Origin: Spirosoma endophyticum
GTDB taxonomy: Bacteria > Bacteroidota > Bacteroidia > Cytophagales > Spirosomataceae
Length of the DNA stretch: 64,000 bases
Reading direction: 5' to 3'
NCBI RefSeq assembly: GCF_900112365.1
Contig: NZ_FOLQ01000019.1
Coordinates: forward strand, 1 to 64,000
The notes under the pieces are model-generated. The model saw nothing but the letters and a program-made list of their open reading frames with translations, ran no database searches and was not told where the DNA came from. Shown in pieces: positions 23,805 through 32,690 of this stretch. The stretch's first letter is position 1, and each line of letters opens with the position of its first letter. Both the position numbers and the translations under genes were made by a program.

Positions 23805-25436
23805 ATGAAACGAGTTAGCCCGCTTCGTACCCTTATCCACTATAAAACAGGGTATTTACGCCAGGATCTCCCCGCTGGCTTATCGGTCTTTCTGGTCGCC
23901 CTGCCCCTTTGTCTGGGCATAGCGCTGGCCTCGGGGGCACCCTTGTTTTCAGGCTTGGTCGCCGGTGTAATTGGTGGCATTGTAATTGGGTTGTTGTCAG
24001 GCTCAGAAGTCAGTGTGAGTGGTCCGGCGGCTGGCCTGGCCGTTATTGTAGCCGATGCCATTGCAAAATTAGGTTCTTATGAGTCATTTTTAGTCGCTGT
24101 TATACTGGCGGGTGTACTTCAGCTCCTGATGGGTATCATCAAAGCGGGGCGGTTCAGCAGTTTCTTTCCCGACAGTGTCATTAAGGGGATGCTCGTCGCC
24201 ATTGGGATTGTCATTATTTTGAAGCAGATCCCGCACGCCCTTGGCCGGGACAACGATTATGAAGGTGAGTTCGAGTTTCAGCAACTTGCCGATGGCGAAA
24301 ATACGATTTCAGAAATCTATCGGGCCATCGAAACCGCCAGTCCCGGTGCTGTGGCCATCAGTATTGTTTCGCTGGTATTTTTAATCGGCTGGGAGCGCGT
24401 GGCGGGACGTAGCACCAAGGCGTTTTTCAAAAATTTCCCGTCTGCCTTAGTGGTTGTGGGTATTGGTGTGGCGCTGAATGAGTTTTTTAAGGTAGCCATG
24501 CCGGATTGGTATTTGGGGGATACCGCCCATCAGCACATGGTGCAGATTCCGACCATTGCACCCGGAAAAAGCTTATCATCGATTTTTAATTTTCCTGATT
24601 TTAGTATGCTCAGTAACCCAAAGGTTTATGGGATTGCGGCTACCATTGCACTCGTTGCCAGCCTCGAAACCTTACTGAACCTCGAAGCGTCTGATCGGCT
24701 CGATTCAGCCAAACGGGTGTCCTCTACCAATCAGGAATTAATTGCACAGGGTGTCGGTAATATGCTGTCGGGTATGATTGGCGGCTTGCCCATTACGTCG
24801 GTAGTGGTGCGTACCTCGGCTAACGTGTATGGGGGCGCCAGAACCCGGATATCGGCGGTGTCTCATGGCGTTTTTCTGCTGATTGCGGTGTTTCTGGGTG
24901 GCCCATTGCTCAACCTGGTTCCGTTGTCGTGTCTGGCGGCTATCCTGATTATGGTTGGGTATAAATTAGCGAAACCCGCCATCTTCAAAAAGACGTACCG
25001 CGATGGTTGGAGTCAGTTTGTTCCTTTCATTGTGACCGTGGCGGGCATTGTTTTCACCGATCTGCTAATTGGTATCGCACTGGGTTCGGTGGTTGGGATT
25101 ATCTACGTGCTGTACACCAATTTTCATTCGACATTCCGAATGGATCGCGATGGTCGCAAGGTGACGATTGAATTTGAAAAAGATCTATATTTTCTGAGTA
25201 AGCCACAGCTAAAAGAGGCCCTCGGCACGCTCAGGCCCGGTGATGAGGTCATTATTGATGGCACGAAAGCACCTTTTATCGATCACGATATTTTCAACAT
25301 GCTCCACGATTACCGCGAAATAGCCAAGGTACAGGGTATTGATTATGAGCTGCGGAACGTAGTGCTGAATCATCGGAAGCGAAAGCAGAAAGAAAAAAAT
25401 GGACCGTTACTTAATCATCCTGACCCGCAACGGTAG
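23805..25436 (+). CDS. SulP-family inorganic anion transporter with STAS domain
   Basis: A 543-residue inner-membrane transporter. The N-terminus YLRQDLPAGLSVFLVALPLCLGIALASGAP in pieces is the SulP signature region, followed by SGSEVSVSGPAAGLAV and about eleven to twelve further hydrophobic helices. TLLNLEASDRLDSAKR is the conserved region near the substrate site. A C-terminal STAS domain spans about residues 440-525 (VTIEFEKDLYFLSKPQLKEA, GDEVIIDGTKAPFIDHD). Members carry sulfate, bicarbonate or other anions; the substrate cannot be fixed here, and no carbonic anhydrase gene is adjacent. Confidence 0.9.
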   Translation: MKRVSPLRTLIHYKTGYLRQDLPAGLSVFLVALPLCLGIALASGAPLFSGLVAGVIGGIVIGLLSGSEVSVSGPAAGLAVIVADAIAKLGSYESFLVAVILAGVLQLLMGIIKAGRFSSFFPDSVIKGMLVAIGIVIILKQIPHALGRDNDYEGEFEFQQLADGENTISEIYRAIETASPGAVAISIVSLVFLIGWERVAGRSTKAFFKNFPSALVVVGIGVALNEFFKVAMPDWYLGDTAHQHMVQIPTIAPGKSLSSIFNFPDFSMLSNPKVYGIAATIALVASLETLLNLEASDRLDSAKRVSSTNQELIAQGVGNMLSGMIGGLPITSVVVRTSANVYGGARTRISAVSHGVFLLIAVFLGGPLLNLVPLSCLAAILIMVGYKLAKPAIFKKTYRDGWSQFVPFIVTVAGIVFTDLLIGIALGSVVGIIYVLYTNFHSTFRMDRDGRKVTIEFEKDLYFLSKPQLKEALGTLRPGDEVIIDGTKAPFIDHDIFNMLHDYREIAKVQGIDYELRNVVLNHRKRKQKEKNGPLLNHPDPQR

Positions 25437-25489
25437 TTTTTAGCGAGAATGGGGTTCTTATAACCAAAGAACATCGCAACAAAACAGGC

Positions 25490-26920
25490 TTGATTATGCG
25501 CACGGACCCAAGACGATTTTGGCAGCTAAGTTTTTGGGTAATTGGTTTCATATCAGTTGTCGCTCATGGGCAGGCTCTACCAAAACGACCGGCCCACAAC
25601 CAGGCCGAATGCTGGCTAACTGATCCAGGCCGAAATATCCTGTTTGTGAAGCAACCCTCGCTGGTGTTTGCAAAAGCAACTCAAAATGGACCAACCATTC
25701 ACGTCGATCCGGGAAAAACCTACCAGACAATCGACGGGTTCGGCTACACGTTAACGGGCGGTAGTGCCATGCTCATAAACCGCATGGGAGCCGCTGCCCG
25801 GACTGCCTTGCTGAACGAACTGTTTGCTATCTCGGGGAAGGGGATTGGCGTTAGTTATCTGCGGATTAGCCTTGGGGCGTCGGACTTGGATGATCGGGTA
25901 TTCTCGTACGACGATCTGCCCGCTGGGGAGACCGATCCGAAACTGACTAAGTTTAGCCTGGCCCCGGACAAAACGCATCTGATTCCGGTGATCAAACAGA
26001 TTCTGGCCATCAATCCGAAAATCAAAATTCTTGGTTCTCCCTGGTCACCCCCGACCTGGATGAAGACCAACGGCAACTCGAAAGGAGGGAGCCTGAAGAT
26101 GGAGTTCTACGGTGCCTATGCCGCGTATTTCGTTAAGTACATTCGGGGGATGCAGCGTGAGGGCATTGCGATTGATGCGATAACGATCCAGAACGAACCG
26201 CTGCATCCGGGTAACAATCCCAGTTTGTTGATGCTGCCCGCTGAGCAGGCGCTTTTCATCAGGAAGAGTCTGGGCCCGGCATTTAAAATGGCGGGTATCA
26301 AAACAAAAATCATTCTGTATGACCATAACGCCGACCACCCGGACTATCCCATTACGGTGCTGAATGATGCCGACGCCCGCCAGTACGTTGATGGCTCTGC
26401 CTTTCACCTCTACGCCGGGCCGATTAGTGCGCTTTCGGAAGTACATAATGCCTATCCTGACAAAAATCTGTATTTCACCGAGCAGTGGATTGGCGCGCCG
26501 GGCAACCTGAAAGGTGATCTGGTCTGGCACGTTCGGGAGTTGATTATTGGCGCTACACGAAATTGGAGTCGTACAGTATTGCAGTGGAATCTGGCGGCCG
26601 ATCCAAAACAGGAACCCCACACACCGGGCGGTTGCGACAAATGTCTGGGCGCCCTAACCATCGACGGCAATACGGTAACGCGAAATCCGGCCTATTACAA
26701 CGTAGCTGTAGCGTCAAAATTTGTCCGGCCGGGTTCCGTTCGCATCGAATCCGACCTGCCCAAAACCTTGCCCAACGTTGCCTTCAAAACACCCGACGGC
26801 CATACGGTGCTCATTGTTCTGAACGACAGCCCATCCGCGCAGACGTTCGCAATTGATAGCCAGGGTAAACAGCTGAGCACTACGTTATCCGCCGGGGCAG
26901 TTGGTACGTATGTGTGGTGA
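25490..26920 (+). CDS. GH30 glycosidase (glucosylceramidase-like)
   Basis: A 476-residue secreted GH30 enzyme. Signal peptide FWVIGFISVVAHGQA, then the entry strand TYQTIDGFGYTLTGGSAMLI typical of the TIM barrel, LRISLGASDLDDRVFSYDD, and LGSPWSPPTWMKTNG. The acid/base Glu is in ITIQNEPLHPGNN and the nucleophile Glu in LYFTEQWIG. A C-terminal beta domain follows (VRIESDLPKTLPNVAF). Likely substrates are beta-glucosides or related glycans. It precedes a GH43/32-like gene and an oxidoreductase, suggesting glycan use in the periplasm. ATG 25496 is an alternative start. Confidence 0.88.
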   Translation: MIMRTDPRRFWQLSFWVIGFISVVAHGQALPKRPAHNQAECWLTDPGRNILFVKQPSLVFAKATQNGPTIHVDPGKTYQTIDGFGYTLTGGSAMLINRMGAAARTALLNELFAISGKGIGVSYLRISLGASDLDDRVFSYDDLPAGETDPKLTKFSLAPDKTHLIPVIKQILAINPKIKILGSPWSPPTWMKTNGNSKGGSLKMEFYGAYAAYFVKYIRGMQREGIAIDAITIQNEPLHPGNNPSLLMLPAEQALFIRKSLGPAFKMAGIKTKIILYDHNADHPDYPITVLNDADARQYVDGSAFHLYAGPISALSEVHNAYPDKNLYFTEQWIGAPGNLKGDLVWHVRELIIGATRNWSRTVLQWNLAADPKQEPHTPGGCDKCLGALTIDGNTVTRNPAYYNVAVASKFVRPGSVRIESDLPKTLPNVAFKTPDGHTVLIVLNDSPSAQTFAIDSQGKQLSTTLSAGAVGTYVW

Positions 26921-27184
26921 AGAATCTGTTTTTCTGAATGCACTCGGTGTGATGGCTAGCTTCTTTTTGACGATCTGGCGGTAATAGGACTTGGACCCGA
27001 AGTCAGCTAACTCATCTGCGTCGGGTGTCAATCCAGGGCGCCCCTCTCCCGAAACAGGGATCTACTTCGGCTAATTTTTCGTACATTATTGAACAAAAGA
27101 GTCAGCTTAGAGGCTTTGACCTAAGACAAACCTGTGAAAGTAACGGGTTGTGTAGCTTAAGGGAACGATCAAAAGGGATGTGAA
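26921..27184. other. Intergenic region without supported features
   Basis: I see no gene, tRNA or clear hairpin in these 264 bases. They probably hold the promoter of the small genes that follow. Confidence 0.4.
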
Positions 27185-27418
27185 ATGAATCAAAAAGCGA
27201 GCAGCATTAACTGGATTAACATCAGGGATCAGCAACCGATGGGTGAAATACAGGTATTGGCCATTGGTCATCAGGATGAGATGTTAATTGGGCTTTGCTA
27301 CCGGCAGGGCGATGGATTTAATTGCAAAGCGGAAAGTGCAATTCTGGAGAATGTTTCTCATTGGCTAAATTTGGGGGAATTACGCAGCTTGCTCCATCTC
27401 CAACGACCGGATCAATAA
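27185..27418 (+). CDS. DUF551-like small protein
   Basis: A 77-residue soluble protein. INWINIRDQQPMGEIQVLAIGHQD and NVSHWLNLGEL match the DUF551 pattern (W-I-x-hydrophobic near the start, a conserved Pro/Gly, then V-T/S-H-W near the end). DUF551 proteins are often phage-linked and uncharacterised. It is the first of three plus-strand genes but has about 30 bases to the next, so co-transcription is possible. Confidence 0.6.
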   Translation: MNQKASSINWINIRDQQPMGEIQVLAIGHQDEMLIGLCYRQGDGFNCKAESAILENVSHWLNLGELRSLLHLQRPDQ

Positions 27419-27448
27419 AAAAACGGTCGAATACCAAAACGCTTAACC

Positions 27449-27667
27449 ATGACCAACGCCCAGCCCAACAATCCGCTACATGGCAAAACACTCGAAACAA
27501 TGCTGAACGAGCTGGTTGCTCATTATGGTTGGGAAGAAATGGGGTATCGCATTAACATTCGCTGTTTTACCGATAATCCGAGCATTAAATCCAGCCTGAC
27601 CTTTCTTCGGAAAACGCCCTGGGCACGGCAAAAAGTCGAGGAATTATACCTGAACATGAACGACTAA
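27449..27667 (+). CDS. VF530 family protein
   Basis: A 72-residue protein with the complete VF530 (DUF2132) signature: [39 protein letters not shown] and [20 protein letters not shown]. The family forms a small helical bundle and is described as putatively DNA-binding, with no firm function. Length is normal for the family. Confidence 0.85.
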   Translation: MTNAQPNNPLHGKTLETMLNELVAHYGWEEMGYRINIRCFTDNPSIKSSLTFLRKTPWARQKVEELYLNMND

Positions 27668-27710
27668 TACAGGTTGGCGCGGTTAATACTCGCGCCAGAT
27701 TAGGCTTTAT

Positions 27711-28643
27711 ATGAATTCAATCGCAACGTTCGTCGCTCTTGTTTGTGCCTGCCTGCTACCTGGTGAAGGAAATCGGCTGGTTACTACGTCCTTGCCGTCG
27801 AAAGATGAGCCGCAATTTCCAACGGAACTGGTTTCATTTGTTCCCTACAAAAACAACCCGGTTTTCGCGGGTACGGGTGCCGATACGTGGGATAACAAGA
27901 TTCGGGAACGGGGCTATATCCTGCACGAAGGCGATACGTATCACATGTGGTATACGGGCTATCAGGAAAGCAAAAATAAAACGAAATACCTTGGCTATGC
28001 TACATCGGTAGATGGCCTAACCTGGACGCGTTACAAAAACAATCCCATTCATACAGCAGACTGGGTGGAAGATATGACCGTGCTTAAAGACGGCAGTACG
28101 TATTACATGTTTGCCGAGGGCCTGAATGACGTAGCGCATCTGCTCACCTCAACGGATCGCGTAACCTGGACAGAGCAGGGGCCACTTGATATTCGGTATA
28201 CAAACGGCCAGCCGCTCAGCAAAGGACCCTATGGAACGCCAGCGATCTGGAAAGAGGGCGATGTCTGGTATCTTTTCTACGAACGAAACGATCAGGCCGT
28301 CTGGCTGGCAACGTCCAGAGACCGGAAGGTGTGGACGAACGTTCAGGATGATCCTGTGCTGACAAAAGGTCCTACGGATTATGACCGTTATGCCATCGCC
28401 ATGAATCAGGTTATTAAGCACAAAGGACTTTATTATGCCTACTACCACGCATCGGCCTTTTCCGACTGGCACGAGTGGTCAACGAACGTAGCGGTATCGA
28501 AAGACCTGATTCACTGGACGAAATTCGCCGGAAATCCAATCGTTGGCGGTAACAAATCAAGCGGTATTGTAGTCAACGACGGCAAGCAGTACCGGCTGTA
28601 TACGATGCACCCATCGGTGAGCGTGTTTCTGCCAGCGAATTAA
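27711..28643 (+). CDS. GH43/GH32-like five-bladed propeller protein
   Basis: A 310-residue protein with a weak N-terminal signal (IATFVALVCACLLPGEG). Repeated blades show the family pattern: YILHEGDTYHMWYTGYQE, LGYATSVDGLTWTRYKNNP, TVLKDGSTYYMFAEG, AIWKEGDVWYLFYERND and VSKDLIHWTKFAGNP. This is the five-bladed propeller of glycoside hydrolases 43, 32 and relatives. The catalytic acids are not assigned with confidence. It follows a GH30 gene, so a role in glycan breakdown is likely. The stop codon begins the hairpin at 28641. Confidence 0.75.
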   Translation: MNSIATFVALVCACLLPGEGNRLVTTSLPSKDEPQFPTELVSFVPYKNNPVFAGTGADTWDNKIRERGYILHEGDTYHMWYTGYQESKNKTKYLGYATSVDGLTWTRYKNNPIHTADWVEDMTVLKDGSTYYMFAEGLNDVAHLLTSTDRVTWTEQGPLDIRYTNGQPLSKGPYGTPAIWKEGDVWYLFYERNDQAVWLATSRDRKVWTNVQDDPVLTKGPTDYDRYAIAMNQVIKHKGLYYAYYHASAFSDWHEWSTNVAVSKDLIHWTKFAGNPIVGGNKSSGIVVNDGKQYRLYTMHPSVSVFLPAN

Positions 28644-28674
28644 CGTAGCGCGGCTTTCCAGCCGCGCTACGTTA
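28641..28674. terminator. 15-bp perfect hairpin including stop codon
   Basis: TAACGTAGCGCGGCT (28641-28655) and its exact complement (28660-28674) flank a four-base loop TTCC. The TAA of the upstream gene is the first three bases of the stem. It separates convergent genes and can act on both strands. Both arms contain the frequent octamer ACGTAGCG. Confidence 0.75.
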
Positions 28675-28676
28675 CA

Positions 28677-30023
28677 CTAAACTACGGGCAACTTCCAGCC
28701 GTTGTGGTAATGAGCCGCAATCATGGCGTTGGCCTGTGGGTCATTTTTAAAGCCTTTTGCTGCGGCATCCCAATATACTTTGCGGCCTGTTTTGTAGGCA
28801 ATGTTTCCCATGTGAGCGTTGATCGCGGCAATACTGCCCGTTTCGATGCCACATTTCAGAATGCTGGCATCGTTGGTTTTTATCGCCTGAACAAAGTTTT
28901 TCGTGTGTTCATTGAGATACTCCCCATTACGAACCTGTTTAGGAATATCCTCGACTTTATAGACTTTGATGCCATTTTTGGTTTCCGTTTCGGGGAGTAG
29001 CTCCCAGCCGTCGCGGTTAAGCACCAACGTAGCGTTATTCCCGATAAAGGCAATACCTTCCGTCCGTCCATAGTTGCCGCCGTCGATGCCCGTAGCGTGT
29101 TCCCATAGCATGTTGAAGCCTTCATATTCATACACCGTCTGTAACGTATCGGGTGTTTCGGAGGCATCATCGGGATAGGCGAGTTTCCCGCCCGACGCCA
29201 TCACCGATTTGGGCGCTTTGGCGTTCATGGCAAAGAGGGCAATGTCGATTTCGTGAACGCCCCAGTCGGTCATAAGGCCACCGGCATAATCCCAGAACCA
29301 GCGGAAATTGAAGTGAAATCGGTTCGGATTAAAGGGACGCTTCGGGGCTGGACCCAACCACATATCGTAGTCAACGCCGGCCGGTGGCGCACTGTCGGGC
29401 TTAACCGGAACGGGTTTCATCCAACCCTGATACGCCCAGACTTTTACCAGACGAATATTTCCCAATTTTCCTGAACGAACGTACTCAATGGCCTTTGCAT
29501 AATGCGAACCACTACGTTGCCATTGACCTATTTGTACAATTTTATTGGCTTTACGGGCAGCGGCCAGCATCAGATTACACTCTTCGATGCTGTTGGCCAG
29601 GGGTTTTTCGCAGTAGACGTGTTTCCCGGCCGATAATGCATCGGTCATGGCCATGCAGTGCCAATGATCCGGCGTACCAATAATGACAGCGTCGATGTCC
29701 TTATTTTCCAGCAGTTTCCGGTAGTCTTTGAAAAGCTGGGGGCGTTTATGCTGTATGGCCTCAACATCAGCTGCCCGTTTGTCTAGCACACTCTGATCGA
29801 CATCGGCGAGGGCGACACACTCGACGTCGCTCATCAGTAAATGGGAGCGGAGATCCGACCAGCCCATGCCATTACAGCCAATTACACCAATCTGAAGTTT
29901 ATCGCCGGGAGCAACTCGTTTCCGTTGGCTGGCGATTGCCTCCAGCGTGGGAAGCGTAATTAGTCCGGCTCCCGAAGCGGTTATGAGCGAGTTTCGTAAA
30001 AAATGTCGGCGTGTCGTTGTCAT
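28677..30023 (-). CDS. Gfo/Idh/MocA-family oxidoreductase, Tat-type signal
   Basis: A 448-residue protein from ATG 30023, chosen because it starts a twin-arginine-type signal (TTRRHFLRNSLITASGAGL); an ATG at 30074 is in frame. The Rossmann motif is IGVIGCNGMGWSDL and the catalytic region Lys is in YCEKPLANS. GGLMTDWGVHEIDIALFAMN is the C-terminal domain motif. These enzymes oxidise or reduce sugars or inositols with NAD(P) carried to the periplasm already bound. The neighbours at 25-28.6 kb suggest a sugar substrate. Confidence 0.87.
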   Translation of the reverse strand: MTTTRRHFLRNSLITASGAGLITLPTLEAIASQRKRVAPGDKLQIGVIGCNGMGWSDLRSHLLMSDVECVALADVDQSVLDKRAADVEAIQHKRPQLFKDYRKLLENKDIDAVIIGTPDHWHCMAMTDALSAGKHVYCEKPLANSIEECNLMLAAARKANKIVQIGQWQRSGSHYAKAIEYVRSGKLGNIRLVKVWAYQGWMKPVPVKPDSAPPAGVDYDMWLGPAPKRPFNPNRFHFNFRWFWDYAGGLMTDWGVHEIDIALFAMNAKAPKSVMASGGKLAYPDDASETPDTLQTVYEYEGFNMLWEHATGIDGGNYGRTEGIAFIGNNATLVLNRDGWELLPETETKNGIKVYKVEDIPKQVRNGEYLNEHTKNFVQAIKTNDASILKCGIETGSIAAINAHMGNIAYKTGRKVYWDAAAKGFKNDPQANAMIAAHYHNGWKLPVV

Positions 30024-30134
30024 TCGATTGTCAGGGTTTAAAGATGGGCAGATGGAGTACATCTGTAAAAGCACATTTCGCCACGTAACTAATCAACTTA
30101 TCGAGGGATGAAGGCTTTCTTTTTGGATTTAAAC

Positions 30135-30530
30135 TCAGGGCTGCCGTTCGCCGTAGCAGTAACAAAGTCCGTCGGGAGCAACGACAAAAAAGACGTTCCA
30201 GTTGGTATCGCCATGTTTTTGATGGTCAACGTTTGATACGTCCTTTTCCAGACCATTTGCCTTTAATTCTGCAACCGCTTTTTCGAGATTATCGACCTCA
30301 AAAAAACAACCGTCCTGGGTTGGATCACCGCCATTCTCGGCCAGGCCAAGTCGAAATCCGTTCTTATCCAACGTAGCGGATTTGTGGGGTGAAACCTGCC
30401 GGGAAACCACCCGAAATCCCATAATCGTTTCGTAAAAGGGAATGGCCGTCTCCAGATTATGAACCGGCAAATTCATTTTATCCTGCTGGTAGGGCCAGGC
30501 ATTTTTAATAATCACTCCTGTGGGTTCCAT
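30135..30530 (-). CDS. VOC-family (glyoxalase-like) protein
   Basis: A 131-residue protein with the two beta-alpha-beta-beta-beta modules of the VOC fold: NLETAIPFYETIMGFRVVSR, GFRLGLAENGGDP, CFFEVDNLEKAVAELKANGL and NVFFVVAPDGLCYCYGE. Members bind a metal and act as glyoxalases, dioxygenases or resistance proteins; the subtype is not clear. It is 112 bases upstream of the oxidoreductase on the same strand and may share its transcript. Confidence 0.78.
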   Translation of the reverse strand: MEPTGVIIKNAWPYQQDKMNLPVHNLETAIPFYETIMGFRVVSRQVSPHKSATLDKNGFRLGLAENGGDPTQDGCFFEVDNLEKAVAELKANGLEKDVSNVDHQKHGDTNWNVFFVVAPDGLCYCYGERQP

Positions 30531-30697
30531 TCGTCGTTATTTTTCTGCTTCAAATCGACGGTAAAAACATTGATAAAGTAAAGAGTTTCAGCATATACTG
30601 AGCGTTTATCCGGCAAAACCACCGTTAATGTATTTTGCCAAACCTGAGTTGATGTGTTACCATACATTGACTAGTTCCCTGTAAAACACTATTCATT

Positions 30698-31060
30698 ATG
30701 AAGTACATCTCTCGTATATCCGGAATCTTACTTATCAGCGTGTTGCTGGCTTGTTCTGACGGCAATAACCGTAAAATTTCGGTTACTGACTCAGCTAATA
30801 CGTATGAGTTTTTGGCCAAATTCGAAAAGGAAAAAACCAAACGTGTTCAGGATTTTATCAATACCCAGGTGGCTCCCAGTAGTTTTTCAGGCGATCACGT
30901 GTCTATTACAACGACACTGGATGACAAAACTAGATTCAAACTGGAAGAAAGGGCGGGTAGAATACGGATAGAGCTGGATAAAGAAGCCAATTCTGACGCG
31001 TCTTACCAGCGTATTAAAACAATGTGTGAGGGTATTGAAAAAGTACTCGATGAAAAGTAA
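30698..31060 (+). CDS. Small lipoprotein, 120 aa
   Basis: A 120-residue lipoprotein: signal ISGILLISVLLAC with lipobox Cys at about residue 19, followed by a polar domain (YEFLAKFEKEKTKRVQDFIN, then VSITTTLDDKTRFKLEERAG and RIRIELDKEANSD). No named family recognised. It is divergent from the VOC gene. Confidence 0.65.
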   Translation: MKYISRISGILLISVLLACSDGNNRKISVTDSANTYEFLAKFEKEKTKRVQDFINTQVAPSSFSGDHVSITTTLDDKTRFKLEERAGRIRIELDKEANSDASYQRIKTMCEGIEKVLDEK

Positions 31061-31106
31061 CGTGGATCTGGTATCTATATCGTTGCTTCAGGCAGCTTAA
31101 TAAAAA

Positions 31107-31142
31107 AAGAGGGCTATTACGTATCTCCGCAATAGCCCTCTT
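31107..31142 (-). terminator. Terminator of tRNA-Val
   Basis: AAGAGGGCTATT (31107-31118) pairs perfectly with AATAGCCCTCTT (31131-31142). Read on the minus strand it ends in a run of seven T, directly after the tRNA-Val 3' end, so it terminates that tRNA transcript. It can also act for the convergent lipoprotein gene. Confidence 0.85.
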
Positions 31143-31145
31143 ATG

Positions 31146-31220
31146 TAGGAAGTAGCGGGCTCGAACCGCTGACCTCTGCTCTGTCAAAGCAGCGCTCTGA
31201 ACCAACTGAGCTAACCTCCT
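31146..31220 (-). tRNA. tRNA-Val (anticodon GAC)
   Basis: Reverse-strand sequence folds as a tRNA: acceptor AGGAGGT pairs with ACTTCCT (one G-U), D-arm GCTCAGTTGG, anticodon stem CTGCT/AGCAG with loop TTGACAG giving anticodon GAC, and T-arm GCGGTTCGAGCCCGC. Discriminator A; CCA is not encoded. Confidence 0.92.
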
Positions 31221-31292
31221 TTGTCCCCGAGAAAGCGTTAACGACGAAGTTTTTGTAAACCGTCGTCGCTAACGCCTTCCGGGGTTGCAAAC

Positions 31293-32609
31293 TTACAAAA
31301 CTTCCTCTGTTTCCAAATGGGTGCGGTAAATTTTTTGCGACGGAATCCGCCACAAAAGCACAAAGCCAATGATAAACAGCACCAGTAGCGCCAGCACACT
31401 GTTGCGCATACTACCCGTGATCTGTTCAATAAGGCCGTAAACCAGCGTACCGAATACGATAGACGTTTTTTCGGTTACGTCGTAGAAACTGAAATAGGAG
31501 GCCGTGTCGGTCGTGGCTGGAATAAGCTTGGAATAGGTCGAGCGAGACAGCGATTGAATACCACCCATCACCAGGCCAGCCACACCTGCCAGCACAAAAA
31601 ACTGCGTTTGTGTCTGCACGAAGTAGGCTCCGGCGCAGAACGCAATCCAGATCACTACGGCTGTCATCAGGGCATGCGTATTGCCGAACCGTTCCGATAG
31701 TCGCGAGAATCCATACGCCCCCGGAATGGCCACCAACTGAATGAGCAGAATGGTGATGATTAAACTCGGGCCGGATAAGTGCAATTCATCAGTTCCGAAA
31801 ATAGTAGCGACATACATTACCGTTTGTACGGCCATATTATAGACGAAAAAAGCAACTAAAAACCGTTTGGCTAAGGGCTGTTTCTGTAAGTTGGCCCAGA
31901 CATGGCGAAGTTCCTTAAACCCATTCAGTAAATAATTTCCGCTACGTTCGGTTGTCTTTCTAAGGCCATCGGGCAGCCGGCTAAATGGAATCTGGGCAAA
32001 ACCAATCCACCACAGCCCGACTGTCAGGAAGGCGATTCGGGAGGCCAATGCCTCGGAGATGTTGCCGAACCATTCGCGTTTGAGAATCACCAGCAGATTC
32101 AGCACCATAAGCAGAACGCTACCTATGTAGCCCATTGAGAATCCGCGTGCGCTAACCCGGTCGTATTGGTCTTCAGTGGCAATGTCGGGCAGGTAGGAAT
32201 TGTAGAAAACGATACTTCCACTCCAGCCAATCAGGCTGAGCCAGAAGCAGATAACCGCGAACGTAGTGGTTTCCTTTGTGAAGAAGTAAAGCAGGCTACA
32301 ACTGACAGCGCCCGTATAGCAAAACACCTTCATGAACAGTTTCTTATTCCCACTATAATCGGCGATGGCGGTGCAGATAGGGGATAGGAGGGCCGTAAAC
32401 AGAAAAGCCGCCGAGATTGTATACGAAAATAGAACCGAGTTTTTGATGGAAATCCCCAGGAAGTTGATCACTGGACCACCCGTCTCGTTGAGCGCTGTCG
32501 CCGAAAAATAAACCGGGAAAATACTGGAGACAATGACGAGCGCATGGACAGAATTTGCCCAATCATAAAAGGTCCAGGCGGTAAGGATACGAGGGTTGTT
32601 TTTCTGCAT
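31293..32609 (-). CDS. UMF1/ATG22-type MFS transporter
   Basis: A 438-residue membrane protein of about 12 helices. The N-terminus ILTAWTFYDWANSVHALVI and the later YNSYLPDIATEDQYDRVSARGFSMGY are hallmarks of the UMF1 branch of the major facilitator superfamily. FVLAGVAGLVMGGIQSLSRS fits the second half. Family members export amino acids or other small molecules; the cargo is unknown. Its start codon lies at the very edge of a 33-base hairpin arm (32609-32641). Confidence 0.85.
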   Translation of the reverse strand: MQKNNPRILTAWTFYDWANSVHALVIVSSIFPVYFSATALNETGGPVINFLGISIKNSVLFSYTISAAFLFTALLSPICTAIADYSGNKKLFMKVFCYTGAVSCSLLYFFTKETTTFAVICFWLSLIGWSGSIVFYNSYLPDIATEDQYDRVSARGFSMGYIGSVLLMVLNLLVILKREWFGNISEALASRIAFLTVGLWWIGFAQIPFSRLPDGLRKTTERSGNYLLNGFKELRHVWANLQKQPLAKRFLVAFFVYNMAVQTVMYVATIFGTDELHLSGPSLIITILLIQLVAIPGAYGFSRLSERFGNTHALMTAVVIWIAFCAGAYFVQTQTQFFVLAGVAGLVMGGIQSLSRSTYSKLIPATTDTASYFSFYDVTEKTSIVFGTLVYGLIEQITGSMRNSVLALLVLFIIGFVLLWRIPSQKIYRTHLETEEVL

Positions 32610-32690
32610 AAAGAGCGAAAGAACGAATGAGTGAAAGAGCGGTTAAGCAAGTTACATCGCTCTTTCACTCATTCGCTCTTTCGCTCTTTA
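32609..32690. repeat. 33-bp inverted repeat joining two genes
   Basis: Arms 32609-32641 and 32658-32690 are complementary with a single mismatch around a 16-base loop. Each arm is made of short degenerate repeats of GCTCTTTC/GAAAGAGC type. The left arm touches the start codon of the MFS gene; the right arm encodes the last residues (SERANE) and stop of the hydrolase gene. Confidence 0.8.
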
